DNA of 64,000 nucleotides from Thermofontimicrobium_A sp034505795 (GCA_034505795.1 JAPDQM010000008.1:1-64000), one strand, 5' to 3'; shown: positions 45,810-55,099, counted from the stretch's first letter. Notes: a model not told the origin generated them from the letters alone. Program-made: numbers and translations.

Positions 45810-45842
45810 TAAGTTTCTCCAAGCATAGCTAAGCCAGAATTA

Positions 45843-45957
45843 AAAAGATCATAGAACGGGGATGAAGAGGATTACGCTGATCTTTGCTAATTTTCGACTT
45901 GTCGTTATCCGTGCGAATTCACGTTATCTGTGTCATCCGCGTTCTATAAAATCTTTG
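45843..45957. repeat. hairpin-like repeat element A (MITE-like)
   Basis: ATAGAACGGGGATGA (45851-45865) pairs with TCATCCGCGTTCTAT (45932-45946) with one mismatch, and the outer AAAGAT (45844-45849) pairs with ATCTTT (45950-45955). The inner part is rich in unit words such as GGATTACG and CGTTATCCGTG. It looks like an interspersed repeat that is not a gene. Confidence 0.65.
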
Positions 45958-46281
45958 ACCAAGGTACCTCAAATTTTTATTTAGTTATTAAATAAAAAAG
46001 GCAGTGAAAAAATAAATTCTCCCTGCCTCAATCAAAATTATAGTATCCCATTTCTTAATTCCCTGCAGTCCGTTATGCGTTAATGAGATTTAGTCTATAA
46101 TATGAATTTACATGAACAATGCCAAGAGATTACTCACCACATGGCATTTAAATTATTTTAATTTTTAACTTGATTCTTAAGTAATGATTGCTGCATGATA
46201 ATTTAAAAATTTCCCTTGCATGATTCGAAAATTATGATTATCTTTATTTCAGAAAATCAGAAATTCAGAAAGGATGATAAG
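45958..46281. other. intergenic region with a terminator-like hairpin
   Basis: About 320 AT-rich bases upstream of the toxin-antitoxin genes. AGGCAG (45999-46004) pairs with CTGCCT (46023-46028), with T-rich flank on the minus strand, so it could act as a terminator for minus-strand transcription. No minus-strand gene reads into it. A promoter for the plus-strand genes is expected but not evident. Confidence 0.45.
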
Positions 46282-46551
46282 ATGACAAAAATAGTCCAAA
46301 TGAGACAGCGCGGATCGATAACGATACCAACCGAAATTCGCAACCGCTACCAGCTCGATGATGGCGATCCATTGACAATTGTCGATTTGGGTGAAGGATT
46401 TTTCGTCAGTCCCAGGAGATCGATCCTGCCGAAGTTGGTTGCGGAAATGGAGCAGCTTCGGGAAAAATACAATGTAACATTGGAAGAACTGATAACAGGG
46501 GTGATCGAAAAGCGAAAAGCAGAACAATATTCCATGGTGGCTGATCGATGA
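46282..46551 (+). CDS. AbrB/SpoVT-type antitoxin
   Basis: 89 residues from the ATG at 46282 (AAAGGAT upstream; a longer frame to 46216 lacks this). MTKIVQMRQRGSITIPTEIR is the swapped-hairpin DNA-binding fold of AbrB-type antitoxins, with GDPLTIVDLGEGFFVSPRR after it. The C-terminal half is helical and would wrap the toxin. The last four bases overlap the PIN gene start, the usual order of a type II pair, in which antitoxin and complex repress their own promoter. Confidence 0.9.
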   Translation: MTKIVQMRQRGSITIPTEIRNRYQLDDGDPLTIVDLGEGFFVSPRRSILPKLVAEMEQLREKYNVTLEELITGVIEKRKAEQYSMVADR

Positions 46552-46994
46552 GTATTCCTCTGCTGACGATATTTTTTGATGCCAATGTCCTGATTGCCGG
46601 TTCGTTCTCGCAATCCGAGGCATCCTTTCTTTTGCTTCAGTTATGCGAGTTGGATTTATTGAAAGGCTTCACCTGCAAGCAGGCAATCGATGAGTGCCGA
46701 GAAGCCATTCGGGAGAAATTGTCCGAAGCTGAACCCATCTTTGAAAAAATTATTGCCAATTCAGTCGAAGTATTGCCGAATTCGACCTGGTCAGAGATGA
46801 ATGAATTGAAAAATATGGCGCATCGAAAAGACTTGCAAATTTTGGCTGTTGCGATAAAAGCCGGAGCGAATTATTTGGTAACTTTCGATATTGAAGATTT
46901 TCATCCCGATCCAGCATTGGGATTAGTCGTTTGCAAGCCTGGGGCGCTATTGAAACAAATTCGAAGCAAATTAACTGAATTATCAGAGAAATAA
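46548..46994 (+). CDS. PIN-domain toxin (ribonuclease)
   Basis: 148 residues; start overlaps the antitoxin stop (ATGA). The acidic residues of the PIN active site are visible: Asp11 in IFFDANVLIAG, Glu49 in AIDECREAI, Asp in HRKDLQILAVA and Asp in YLVTFDIEDF. Such toxins cut RNA when the labile antitoxin is lost. It is paired with the AbrB-type gene just upstream and lies between two repeat elements, which suggests the pair arrived by transfer. Confidence 0.9.
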   Translation: MSIPLLTIFFDANVLIAGSFSQSEASFLLLQLCELDLLKGFTCKQAIDECREAIREKLSEAEPIFEKIIANSVEVLPNSTWSEMNELKNMAHRKDLQILAVAIKAGANYLVTFDIEDFHPDPALGLVVCKPGALLKQIRSKLTELSEK

Positions 46995-47014
46995 TTGGTA
47001 CTGTTTTTTAGCAC

Positions 47015-47120
47015 GCGGATCGAACTGATTGAACCGATTCGAACGGATTAAAATTCTTTAAACATAAATCCGTTTTGATCCCTGCCTGCGGCAGGCAGGC
47101 GTTCGATCAGTTGAATCCGC
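47015..47120. repeat. hairpin-like repeat element B with GC palindrome
   Basis: GCGGATCGAACTGATTGAAC (47015-47034) pairs with GTTCGATCAGTTGAATCCGC (47101-47120) with three mismatches; inside it AACGGATT (47042-47049) pairs with AATCCGTT (47067-47074), and CCTGCCTGC-G-GCAGGCAGG (47081-47099) is a perfect palindrome. It is an interspersed repeat rather than a gene and lies between the convergent toxin and symporter genes. Confidence 0.75.
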
Positions 47121-47177
47121 GATCCATTCAGATGATTATTATTATAATTTTAATTCCTATAACAAATAATTTCTTTA

Positions 47178-48677
47178 TCAAATTTCATCCGGAAACAACT
47201 CCTTGATTTCCTCTGTCTTCGGCGGCTTGGTCAGGTAGCTTCCAATAATCAGCGCAGCCAACGAGACAAAAAACGCCGGGTAAATCAATGGGATGCCAAA
47301 CGGATCGCCATTGGGATCACCATACGGAATCATAATCGATGGCCAGATGAAGCCCGCAAGGTATAAACCCAGCGCCACTACTGACCCGCCGATGATCGAG
47401 GCCAGCCCGCCGGCTTTGGTCGCCCGCTTCCAGGCCAGCGCCGCAATTAACGCCGGAGTAATTGCCACGCCATAGATGGTGTACGCAAAATAGCTCATTT
47501 CCAGCACCGATTTTAATTTGGTGCACAGCAGGAACGCGACAACACCGATGACCACGATCAAGATCTTCTGCAAAGCCACCATCGTCTTCTGGTCGGCTTG
47601 ACGATTGATAAACTGCTGGTAAATATCCCGCATGATATTGGTGGTTGGTGAAAGGAGATAATTCATGCCGGTGGAAATGACCACAGCACATGCGGCAGCG
47701 ATCAGCAGAATACCGATATAAGGCGGCATCAAGCCCCGAGCGGCCTGGATGACGATGGAGGCGGGATCGATGCCATTGACGCGGTCACCGTTGAGAAATG
47801 CCTGAATTTGTGGCCAGTATTTGCTGGCAGCAAAGACCGCAATGACCACTACCACGGTTTCCACAAAAATAGTACCCACCACCCAGAGGGCCACTGCGCT
47901 GCGGGCATCCTTCGGCGTTTTAGCGCTATAGAATTTTTGATACATGCTTTGCACGCCCATCAACAGCAGCAGGGTCGCCAGAAAATAGCTGATGGCCTTC
48001 AGCACCGGAAACTCGCCAAATTGCTGGTTAATCACCTTGAGATGGTCTGCCGGTAGTTGCTGCATGGCCGCCACGCCGCCTGCATTATAAACCACGATGG
48101 GAGTTGCCACCAGACACGCCAGCAGGATGATGATGCCATTCGGCAAATCGGTGTAGGCGACGGCCATCATGCCAGCCGTGGCCGTAAAAACAATCACAAA
48201 CAGGGCTGCCCAAAATTGACCAGTCTCGACCGAAATGGCCTGATCTGAAACCACATTCAGGATGTAACCGCCGGCTTTAAATTGATAGCTGACAATCGCG
48301 GTAAAGCTGATGATCAAGGCGACCGCACCAAAGAGCCGGGCGAATTTGCCATAGCGCACCTCGAGAATATCTCCTATGGTGTATTTGCCAAAGGTGCGAA
48401 TTTTGGCGGCCAGAAAATAGATCACGACGATACCGAACCAGGCGCCGGCCGGCAACCATAATGCGCTCCAGCCGGCTTTAGCCGCGAATTCGGCGCCAGC
48501 GATGAACGTCCCCGAGCCAATCCAGGTGCAGATCAACGTGAATACCATCACTTTCACGCTCAATGAGCGGCCCGCCACCATCATATCATCTTGCGTTTTG
48601 ACTTTTTTGGAACGATAGAAATTGAAGCCCATTAGAATGAGCAGGTACGCCAGAATCAAATATAACGATACGTTCAT
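47178..48677 (-). CDS. sodium:solute symporter (SSS family)
   Basis: 499 residues, ATG with GGGAGG upstream. About 13 hydrophobic helices. MNVSLYLILAYLLILMGFNF opens the first helix; the motif TWIGSGTFIAGAEFAAKAGW and GGYILNVVSDQA are typical of the family, and PTTNIMRDIYQQF occurs in the later half. It moves a solute into the cell with sodium. The substrate cannot be told from sequence alone. The downstream neighbour is the PIN toxin on the opposite strand, so it is not part of an evident pathway here. Confidence 0.92.
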   Translation of the reverse strand: MNVSLYLILAYLLILMGFNFYRSKKVKTQDDMMVAGRSLSVKVMVFTLICTWIGSGTFIAGAEFAAKAGWSALWLPAGAWFGIVVIYFLAAKIRTFGKYTIGDILEVRYGKFARLFGAVALIISFTAIVSYQFKAGGYILNVVSDQAISVETGQFWAALFVIVFTATAGMMAVAYTDLPNGIIILLACLVATPIVVYNAGGVAAMQQLPADHLKVINQQFGEFPVLKAISYFLATLLLLMGVQSMYQKFYSAKTPKDARSAVALWVVGTIFVETVVVVIAVFAASKYWPQIQAFLNGDRVNGIDPASIVIQAARGLMPPYIGILLIAAACAVVISTGMNYLLSPTTNIMRDIYQQFINRQADQKTMVALQKILIVVIGVVAFLLCTKLKSVLEMSYFAYTIYGVAITPALIAALAWKRATKAGGLASIIGGSVVALGLYLAGFIWPSIMIPYGDPNGDPFGIPLIYPAFFVSLAALIIGSYLTKPPKTEEIKELFPDEI

Positions 48678-48737
48678 GATTTCCTCCCATTATTGAAAGT
48701 CCCGCAATTCGATGATTTGCCTCTCTCAAGGCGCGAG

Positions 48738-49415
48738 CTACAACACTTTTTGTTGCCGATATTTGATCGTTTGTTCGATACCGGTACGACACAAATTCAC
48801 AAACGCGCGTTTCAAGCTGTCAGAATAATTGGGTTCCTGGCGCTTCATCTCGTCAATAATTTCAAAGAACCAATATTTTTCTTCCAATGACAAATACACG
48901 GTCACATCGTCAAACGAGTCGTAAACGGCGCGACGAATCGCGGTTTGCCGCTGGGCATCAGTGATTTTGAGATAATTCTCGCTCCGCTGGAGCCGACGAA
49001 TAAGTTGTTGTTCCTGAATAATCACTTTATGGCTGGGCTTTTGAAGTGCTTCAATTTCGTGGGCAACCACAATGCAGTTTCTGTGTTCATCATGGCCGAA
49101 CTGGTCGAATTGAATCGCACAAAAGCACTTATTGTTATCACGAGTAGGCTGCACTCGAAGGATGGTACCGCTGCAGCGAAAAGTTTCACGGTTGGGAAAC
49201 TTAAATTCAATCACCGGTACTCTGTGCTGCGGCCATTCGACAAATTGAGCGAAAAGTTGGGTATGGCCGAATAGTCCCCCACAACTGATATTTACAATAT
49301 CCACCGGCAACCTCTCTCCCCCATTAAAGACAAGCGCAACGGAAAGCGGATTCTTTCGATCCGGATACCAGCGAGGATGACGTCGTCGTTCAATCATGTT
49401 TCGTTGGGGTTCCAT
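48738..49415 (-). CDS. PilZ-domain protein
   Basis: 225 residues. The N-terminal half is a PilZ domain with the c-di-GMP contacts RRRHPRW and NISCGGLF (RxxxR and (D/N)xSxxG). The C-terminal half is helical with a charged region (about 130-225) of no known family. It likely senses c-di-GMP and passes the state to the polysaccharide cluster whose genes precede it on the same strand; the start overlaps the end of the radical SAM gene by 26 bases. An ATG six codons later is the alternative. Confidence 0.85.
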   Translation of the reverse strand: MEPQRNMIERRRHPRWYPDRKNPLSVALVFNGGERLPVDIVNISCGGLFGHTQLFAQFVEWPQHRVPVIEFKFPNRETFRCSGTILRVQPTRDNNKCFCAIQFDQFGHDEHRNCIVVAHEIEALQKPSHKVIIQEQQLIRRLQRSENYLKITDAQRQTAIRRAVYDSFDDVTVYLSLEEKYWFFEIIDEMKRQEPNYSDSLKRAFVNLCRTGIEQTIKYRQQKVL

Positions 49416-50469
49416 GAGCCTTATTCCGTGATTTGGTACTATTCACCTTTTTAAAATTATCGATCAATTCACTGAAGCTGGTGGGATGCACCAGCAAGTA
49501 ACGCTGGGTGTAGCAGGTGGTCCAACAGCCAGGGCAATGGCGATATTCCTCCAATCGCTGCTGGTAATCCGGCCCGGAAAAAATGTCCTGCAACGACTGA
49601 TCGAAAATATTGCCGATCGGCAAACCATAACACAGATGCACATTCCCATTTTCCATGATGGTGGTTCGAGTGGTCAGAATCGGTGAATCCACGAAGGCGC
49701 ATATTTTTCTTTGCTGCCCATGAATGAAGGGATCTATCCCTCGTATAAACGAATTGAGATTCATGATGTCGGGATTGCCCTCCAGAAATTGTAATACTCG
49801 ATCGAGCCGCGGCCCAGGTTGAAGGCATAGTTCGTCATCGGCGCGAGTCGTCTCCGTCAGGTGATGGTACAATCCAATGGTGGTCTTCCAGCCCAGGTCA
49901 CGCGCGCGCTGAATCAGTTCTGGCACCTGATCCAGATTAAGATTATTGAGCACGATATTCGCATACAACAGAGATGTCGAACCGTTGCGTCGCTCGGCCA
50001 AATATCTCATGTGACGCAAAACAGTCTCCGCAAATTGCGGCACCCCGCGTAGGGTATCTCCCACCGTGCCCAGTCCATCGAGTGAAGTTTGAATATTGAT
50101 GTTGTTCTCCAGCGCTATCTCTCCGATGCGAGCAATGACTTCTGTTCGATTATACAGCCCGGTCACCAGGGTGGTGGCAATGGAAAAAGTGCGTCGGGCT
50201 TCGACGAGAATCTTGTCAAGATCGGGCACGAGCGTTGCCTCCCCGCCGGAGATAAATCCAATGAAGGCGCCATATTCCCGCAATCGCTGCGCCAGAAGCT
50301 GGAACTGCTCGTAACTCATGCTGGCCGGCTCCGTCTGGCGCTCATATACCCGGCACTGGCGACAACGCTGGCTGCATAGTCGGGTGAGACGAATCTCGGT
50401 GCTGGAATTGAGTGGGCGACGTTGCCACGCGTGGCCCAATCCATTAATTAACGGTCTCAGCCATTTCAT
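49390..50469 (-). CDS. radical SAM enzyme with SPASM-like C-terminus
   Basis: 359 residues from the ATG at 50469, which overlaps the upstream glycosyltransferase stop (ATGA); a longer frame to 50586 would run inside that gene. The radical SAM cluster motif is LCSQRCRQC (CxxxCxxC), followed by FISGGEATLVPDL (GGE) and IQTSLDGLG. At the end CYGLPIGNIFD and CPGCWTTC resemble a SPASM or twitch domain that holds extra iron-sulfur clusters. The reaction is unknown; in such clusters these enzymes modify sugars, lipids or peptides. Overlaps on both sides show that it is made with the glycosyltransferases and the PilZ protein. Confidence 0.88.
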   Translation of the reverse strand: MKWLRPLINGLGHAWQRRPLNSSTEIRLTRLCSQRCRQCRVYERQTEPASMSYEQFQLLAQRLREYGAFIGFISGGEATLVPDLDKILVEARRTFSIATTLVTGLYNRTEVIARIGEIALENNINIQTSLDGLGTVGDTLRGVPQFAETVLRHMRYLAERRNGSTSLLYANIVLNNLNLDQVPELIQRARDLGWKTTIGLYHHLTETTRADDELCLQPGPRLDRVLQFLEGNPDIMNLNSFIRGIDPFIHGQQRKICAFVDSPILTTRTTIMENGNVHLCYGLPIGNIFDQSLQDIFSGPDYQQRLEEYRHCPGCWTTCYTQRYLLVHPTSFSELIDNFKKVNSTKSRNKAHGTPTKHD

Positions 50470-51626
50470 GCATGCATCCTGAAAATAGTCAAATCCTGAG
50501 AAAATCTCCGTTCTTTCCAGATGAAGCGCCCCAGACTCCCCATCAAACCCGTGAAAATTACATAGGGCATCTGTAATACCATCCACAACGGGAAATATTT
50601 CAACAGATCGGTGCGTTGATATACCAATGCCCCTTTGAATGTGAGCAAAAATTCGATCAGAAATTTAGCTCCCAGAATTATCAATGGCACCAACAATGAG
50701 TGGGTGAACCAAAAATAAATTGGCGCTCCTACAAATGCTATGATATTCATCAAAAAAGTAACGAAAATAAACATAAAAAAAATGATGTTCAATCGCATCT
50801 GGAAAGCTCCGTTGGAAGCCCAGCGTTTCCGCTGATTTAAAAATGCTCGGAGCGTTTTTTCCGGTTTCGTCCAGTTAAAGCCACTGTGAGCACTGGCGAA
50901 CCGTATTTTCCAGGGGGTATACTTGCGAACTAATTGCAGTAGCAAGACATCATCACCGGACACCCGATTTTTCACCTTTTCAAAACCACCCACCGATAGA
51001 AAGGCCTCTTTACGATAAGCCAGGTTTTGCCCTGAGGCTGCCAATGGAAAATCGAAATTGGTACAACCCTGCGCTGCCGCCATCAGCGACAAAAAATCCA
51101 CCGCCTGTAATCCCTCGAATAACGAATAGCGATAGCCGGGATTCCCCAACTGGGAAAAGCCCACGACGAAGCCCACCTCATCAGTAAAATACGAAACCAT
51201 GGTTTCGATCCAGGTCGGTTGAACATGGCAATCGGCGTCGGTACTTAAAATGATTTCACCTGTGCTTTGCTGAATGCCCTGGTTCAACGCCTTTTTCTTA
51301 GCGATCAAACCGGGGGTTTGATCCGGCTGAACCTGAATTAGGCGGATGCGGGCGTCACGCCGTGCAAATTGATCCACAATCTCCGCAGTACGATCTTCTG
51401 AACCATCGTCCACTATAATGACTTCATACCATTCCGCTGGATATGTTTGCTGCTGCAGTTCCGTTAACAAATTCCCGATATTCTGTGCTTCATTGCGTGC
51501 AGCAACTACCACTGAGACCCGGTACTTCTTTGACGTTCTCGTTCGAGTTGGCCAAAAAAGGCCAATCAAAAAAAATAGAATGATAATGCCATAGAGAGCG
51601 GTGATAATGCAAAAAAGCCAGGCCAA
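50466..51626 (-). CDS. family 2 glycosyltransferase (first of three)
   Basis: 386 residues from a TTG start at 51626 supported by AGGAG 9 bases upstream. An N-terminal membrane helix is followed by the GT-A domain: VVVAARNEAQNIG, IIVDDGSEDRTAEI, STDADCHVQ (DxD-like), SGDDVLLLQLV and the acceptor motif NQRKRWAS (QxxRW). Two or three hydrophobic helices at the end place it in the inner membrane. Such processive enzymes make polysaccharides like poly-N-acetylglucosamine. It resembles the two other glycosyltransferases of this cluster. Confidence 0.92.
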   Translation of the reverse strand: MAWLFCIITALYGIIILFFLIGLFWPTRTRTSKKYRVSVVVAARNEAQNIGNLLTELQQQTYPAEWYEVIIVDDGSEDRTAEIVDQFARRDARIRLIQVQPDQTPGLIAKKKALNQGIQQSTGEIILSTDADCHVQPTWIETMVSYFTDEVGFVVGFSQLGNPGYRYSLFEGLQAVDFLSLMAAAQGCTNFDFPLAASGQNLAYRKEAFLSVGGFEKVKNRVSGDDVLLLQLVRKYTPWKIRFASAHSGFNWTKPEKTLRAFLNQRKRWASNGAFQMRLNIIFFMFIFVTFLMNIIAFVGAPIYFWFTHSLLVPLIILGAKFLIEFLLTFKGALVYQRTDLLKYFPLWMVLQMPYVIFTGLMGSLGRFIWKERRFSQDLTIFRMHA

Positions 51627-51647
51627 GAATTATTACTCCTGTTATTG

Positions 51648-52787
51648 TTAAGCGCTGGTGGCTTGAAAAGATGTCCCCTTCCAGCGAAAACGACCCAGTT
51701 GTCCCCAAAGGCCAAATACCGTTACGTAAAATGGATGCAATCCCATAGCCACAGGGAAAGCTGCCAATACATCGCGATAGCCAAAATAGTTGGCCATTTT
51801 CCCTACCAGCAAATACTCCGCCGAACTTTTTATCAGCAAACAACCGAGCCACATCGCCAATGCGTTGGGCACGAACAAAGCCATGACAAGCAAACTCACC
51901 AGGCTCAAATTGACCAGATAAATGGCGATCAAAATCAATTTGAGCCAGCCCGGATAATATCGGCCTTTGGAGGCATGGCGGATGCGCTGCTGAAAAAATT
52001 GCTGCCAGCTTTCGGGGGCTTGCGAGCGAACGATGGCTGTCTTGCTCAGTGCATAGCGCGTCTGCCAGCGGGTTTTTTGACGGATGAGATGCAACAACAG
52101 ATCATCATCCCCTGAAACGAAATGTTGGATTTGCTTAAACCCATCCACCTCCTGGAAAGTTTCTCGACGATAGGCGAGGTTGCGGCCGTTACAGGTCAGC
52201 GGTTTGCCCCAACCAAAACTGCCAGCGGCCAAACCAGCCAGCGACAGAGAATCCAGCACAAACAACTTCTGGATCAGGCTGTTTCGATTGATTTCCAGCG
52301 GCGAAAACCCAGCGACCAAACCTACATCTGGCTCAAAAAAAGGGATCAACGACTCCAGCCATTGCGGATGTGGTTGACAATCGGCATCGGTGGTGACGAT
52401 AATTTCCCCGCAGGCGGCCTGGATACCTTGCGCCAGCGCATTTTTTTTGGGTGATATTCCGGCCGGCACTGAAGTCACTCGAATCATTCGCAGCCGGGGG
52501 CTTTGGGCTTGATAATCGTCAAGGATAGCTGCGGTACCATCTGTCGAGCGATCGTCGACCACAATTATTTCAAACAGGTCGGAGGGATAGGTTTGCGCCA
52601 ACAACGCCTTCAAACAATGCCCGATATGCTGCGCTTCATTGCGCGCCGCGATGACCACGGAAATGCGGTATCGTTGCCGATTGGTGCCGGTTTGCAATTT
52701 CGCAAGCCCGCAGTAGAGAACCAAAATAAAAATGGCATAGCCAATAGATAAAACAATAGCACTGCTAAAAAAAATGAGTCGCATCAT
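51648..52787 (-). CDS. family 2 glycosyltransferase (second of three)
   Basis: 379 residues. Same domain order as its neighbours: VVIAARNEAQHIG, IIVVDDRSTDGTAAI, TTDADCQPHPQ, NGRNLAYRRETF and SGDDDLLLHLI. The acceptor motif reads QQRIRHAS where the other two copies have QRxRW, so the conserved Trp is His here. This could change acceptor choice or processivity. Membrane helices at the N-terminus and C-terminus (e.g. LILIAIYLVNLSLVSLLVMA). It is 21 bases from the downstream glycosyltransferase gene. Confidence 0.92.
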   Translation of the reverse strand: MMRLIFFSSAIVLSIGYAIFILVLYCGLAKLQTGTNRQRYRISVVIAARNEAQHIGHCLKALLAQTYPSDLFEIIVVDDRSTDGTAAILDDYQAQSPRLRMIRVTSVPAGISPKKNALAQGIQAACGEIIVTTDADCQPHPQWLESLIPFFEPDVGLVAGFSPLEINRNSLIQKLFVLDSLSLAGLAAGSFGWGKPLTCNGRNLAYRRETFQEVDGFKQIQHFVSGDDDLLLHLIRQKTRWQTRYALSKTAIVRSQAPESWQQFFQQRIRHASKGRYYPGWLKLILIAIYLVNLSLVSLLVMALFVPNALAMWLGCLLIKSSAEYLLVGKMANYFGYRDVLAAFPVAMGLHPFYVTVFGLWGQLGRFRWKGTSFQATSA

Positions 52788-52799
52788 GATCGAGTGTTG

Positions 52800-54377
52800 T
52801 TACCAATTGGCGCTTAATTGGAAAATGAGATGGTAGTCATGGCCGTCCTGACCCAATATGCGATTTCTATTGTCAAGCTGGCTGTAGTGATATTGCAGCG
52901 TCAAAAACCAATCGCGGAGGATCTGGTCGGTAATCGAAAATCCCAACCGCCAGCGGGTCTCGACTATGCCTGAAAGGAATTGCTTTCTCGTTCCTTTGTC
53001 TTCCGAATACGGCGTACGGACATCGCCTTCGCCATGTCGCACACGATCGAGCAGCAAACTGGCTTTCAAGTCTCGATGCGGTTGAAAACCGATTTCAAAA
53101 TAGAGCTGATCCGCATTGGGTCCTAACCAGTGGCCGATGATACAATTGTAGTTTTCATAAACATTGATGGAATCATCGTGAGTATAAACGTACGGCTCAA
53201 CTCGTGCGTATTCGATTCGAAGGTCCACATTTCGTATCCGAAACGGATTTGCCCAATAGTGCCCCACGAGGAAGGCAAATTTATTGCCGTAATATCGAAA
53301 GGGATTTTTAGCCGAAGTGAAATCATCGATAAAAAGCTCACCATACAGCTTATGCCCACGCCGCGGGAACAGTGTGCATTCAAAACTCATGGTATTATTA
53401 TCGCGATCGCCCAGGTGATGTTCGGCGATATGGTAAGGCATTAGCGGATTTAGATACTGGAATTCCACCTCCCGATTGCCATACACCACGGCTTCGGCGG
53501 CAGCCACATACCACCATGGCCGCAATTGAATATCCAGACGGTGGGCAGCTAAATACTTGCGGCCGACATGGCTCGTTAGCCACCCATGAAAGCTCGTAAA
53601 TTGGAATGTCTTGAACGCTGCCTGAAGTTTTATGAGATCAAACAATGGATTTTGGGCCGAAATCATCAAACTGCCCTGACTACCAGGACCCCACTGCACC
53701 TGATCCCGGCCTGCCTGTAATTGAAACCAGGGCAACTTCCAGACCACATACGCCGTCGCCTCGTCCTGATAAACATTTTTGCCGGAAATCGTGAGTGGAT
53801 AGCCATAGGCAGGATTGAAATTTTCAGATTTAATCTTTTGGCCGCGAATGAGGGTATTTTTGAAATGCAAATAAAATCCCAGGTCCTTATTTAGACTCCC
53901 CCGAACTATAGCGCCCAAGGTGGTAAACGATGAGCGTTGCGTTGTGTCCGGCGCGATCGATTTGTCGAAATCAAATCGCTGTCGAAAGTCGACATCAAAC
54001 TTCGCACTGGCATTATTTTCCGACCACTGCCAAAGATGTATTTCACGATATTGCGACTGGCTTTTGAGATTCAACTCCGCGATCTCTTCGTGGAATTCGC
54101 CCTTCAGTTGCTCCAACAGATCCCGCTCAGCTCGGCTCAGCGTACCATTTTCATTGGACTGAATGCGCTCAATCTGGGCCAGGATTTCTGCCAGTTGCTT
54201 TCGGGACATCGGTAGCGTTCGCAAATGAAGGCTGCGACACACACCGCGAGCTTCCAATCGTTTTAAAAAATCATAGGCCCAATGCTGCAATGGGACATTA
54301 ACCGATTGCGAATAACTGCTTTCTCCCATGATGAGAAAGAAAGCCAGGATAAAAATAACAAACCGCATTGACTTCAT
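52800..54377 (-). CDS. Wzi-like outer-membrane capsule assembly protein
   Basis: 525 residues from the ATG at 54377 (signal peptide MKSMRFVIFILAFFLIMG to about SYSQ; a longer frame to 54422 does not give one). An N-terminal helical region with RLEARGVCRSLHLRTLPMS, then a beta-barrel with alternating strands, including AGRDQVQWGPGSQGSLMISA and an ending in YHLIFQLSANW with the terminal aromatic. These are features of the Wzi family, barrels that anchor capsule or exopolysaccharide at the cell surface. Its place between glycosyltransferases and the deacetylase fits an export or attachment role. Confidence 0.88.
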   Translation of the reverse strand: MKSMRFVIFILAFFLIMGESSYSQSVNVPLQHWAYDFLKRLEARGVCRSLHLRTLPMSRKQLAEILAQIERIQSNENGTLSRAERDLLEQLKGEFHEEIAELNLKSQSQYREIHLWQWSENNASAKFDVDFRQRFDFDKSIAPDTTQRSSFTTLGAIVRGSLNKDLGFYLHFKNTLIRGQKIKSENFNPAYGYPLTISGKNVYQDEATAYVVWKLPWFQLQAGRDQVQWGPGSQGSLMISAQNPLFDLIKLQAAFKTFQFTSFHGWLTSHVGRKYLAAHRLDIQLRPWWYVAAAEAVVYGNREVEFQYLNPLMPYHIAEHHLGDRDNNTMSFECTLFPRRGHKLYGELFIDDFTSAKNPFRYYGNKFAFLVGHYWANPFRIRNVDLRIEYARVEPYVYTHDDSINVYENYNCIIGHWLGPNADQLYFEIGFQPHRDLKASLLLDRVRHGEGDVRTPYSEDKGTRKQFLSGIVETRWRLGFSITDQILRDWFLTLQYHYSQLDNRNRILGQDGHDYHLIFQLSANW

Positions 54378-54463
54378 AATTGTTACAATCTCTCTAAAAA
54401 TGATACCTGTGATTGAAAGCACAAATATACAAAAATAAGTGAAAAGAGCAACTGATTTTTTGA

Positions 54464-55099
54464 TTATTTTAATGCGCCAAAACCGAAGCCCTGCGCTCGC
54501 ACGCGATCAATCAATTTTGGCAAAAGCTCAACGGTTCGGTGACTATGACGATGGCCGTCATGAAGCACCACAATGTCACCAGAATTCAAGCTGGCCAGAA
54601 GCCGTCTCAAAACGTGCTCGTCCGACAGGCGCAGATCAAAATCATAGCTCATGTAGCTCCAGATGACTGGCTGAAGTTGCATTTGCCGGCAGGCCCGGAG
54701 AATGGACGGGGTGAAAATGCCATAGGGCGGCCGGAAGTAGGTCACAGGTGCATGGATAATCGATTCGATCGTCGAGCGGCAACGCTGAAGATCTTCTACA
54801 ATGGCCTCGGTGGAATCAAAAATCAGGCGCCGATGCTGCCAACCATGTACCCCGATGGAATGTCCCACCTGGTGCATTTCGGCTACCATAGCTACATGAT
54901 TGACGACGTTTGCCCCCAGAACGAAAAATGTGGCCAGCACGTGCTTACGCTCCAGTAGTGTCAGGATGGGTCGAGTAAATTGATCATGCGGGCCATCGTC
55001 GAACGATAAAAAAATCTGATGATCGCTGCTACCATCCTGCTGCCAGAGGATGTCAGGAAACAAACGACGCAAGTAAGAGGGAATGCGAAAGAATCTCAT
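54464..55099 (-). CDS. polysaccharide deacetylase (NodB family)
   Basis: 211 residues from the ATG at 55099, which overlaps the upstream glycosyltransferase stop (ATGA) and has GGAAAGG upstream; a GTG at 55111 is another option. The NodB motifs are LSFDDGPHDQFT (Asp pair), GHSIGVHGWQHRRL (HxxxH metal site), YFRPPYGIF and DIVVLHDGHRHS. It removes acetyl groups from an N-acetylhexosamine polymer or oligosaccharide. No signal peptide is seen, so it may be cytoplasmic or act on lipid-linked sugars. With the three glycosyltransferases it suggests a partly deacetylated amino-sugar polysaccharide. Confidence 0.9.
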   Translation of the reverse strand: MRFFRIPSYLRRLFPDILWQQDGSSDHQIFLSFDDGPHDQFTRPILTLLERKHVLATFFVLGANVVNHVAMVAEMHQVGHSIGVHGWQHRRLIFDSTEAIVEDLQRCRSTIESIIHAPVTYFRPPYGIFTPSILRACRQMQLQPVIWSYMSYDFDLRLSDEHVLRRLLASLNSGDIVVLHDGHRHSHRTVELLPKLIDRVRAQGFGFGALK

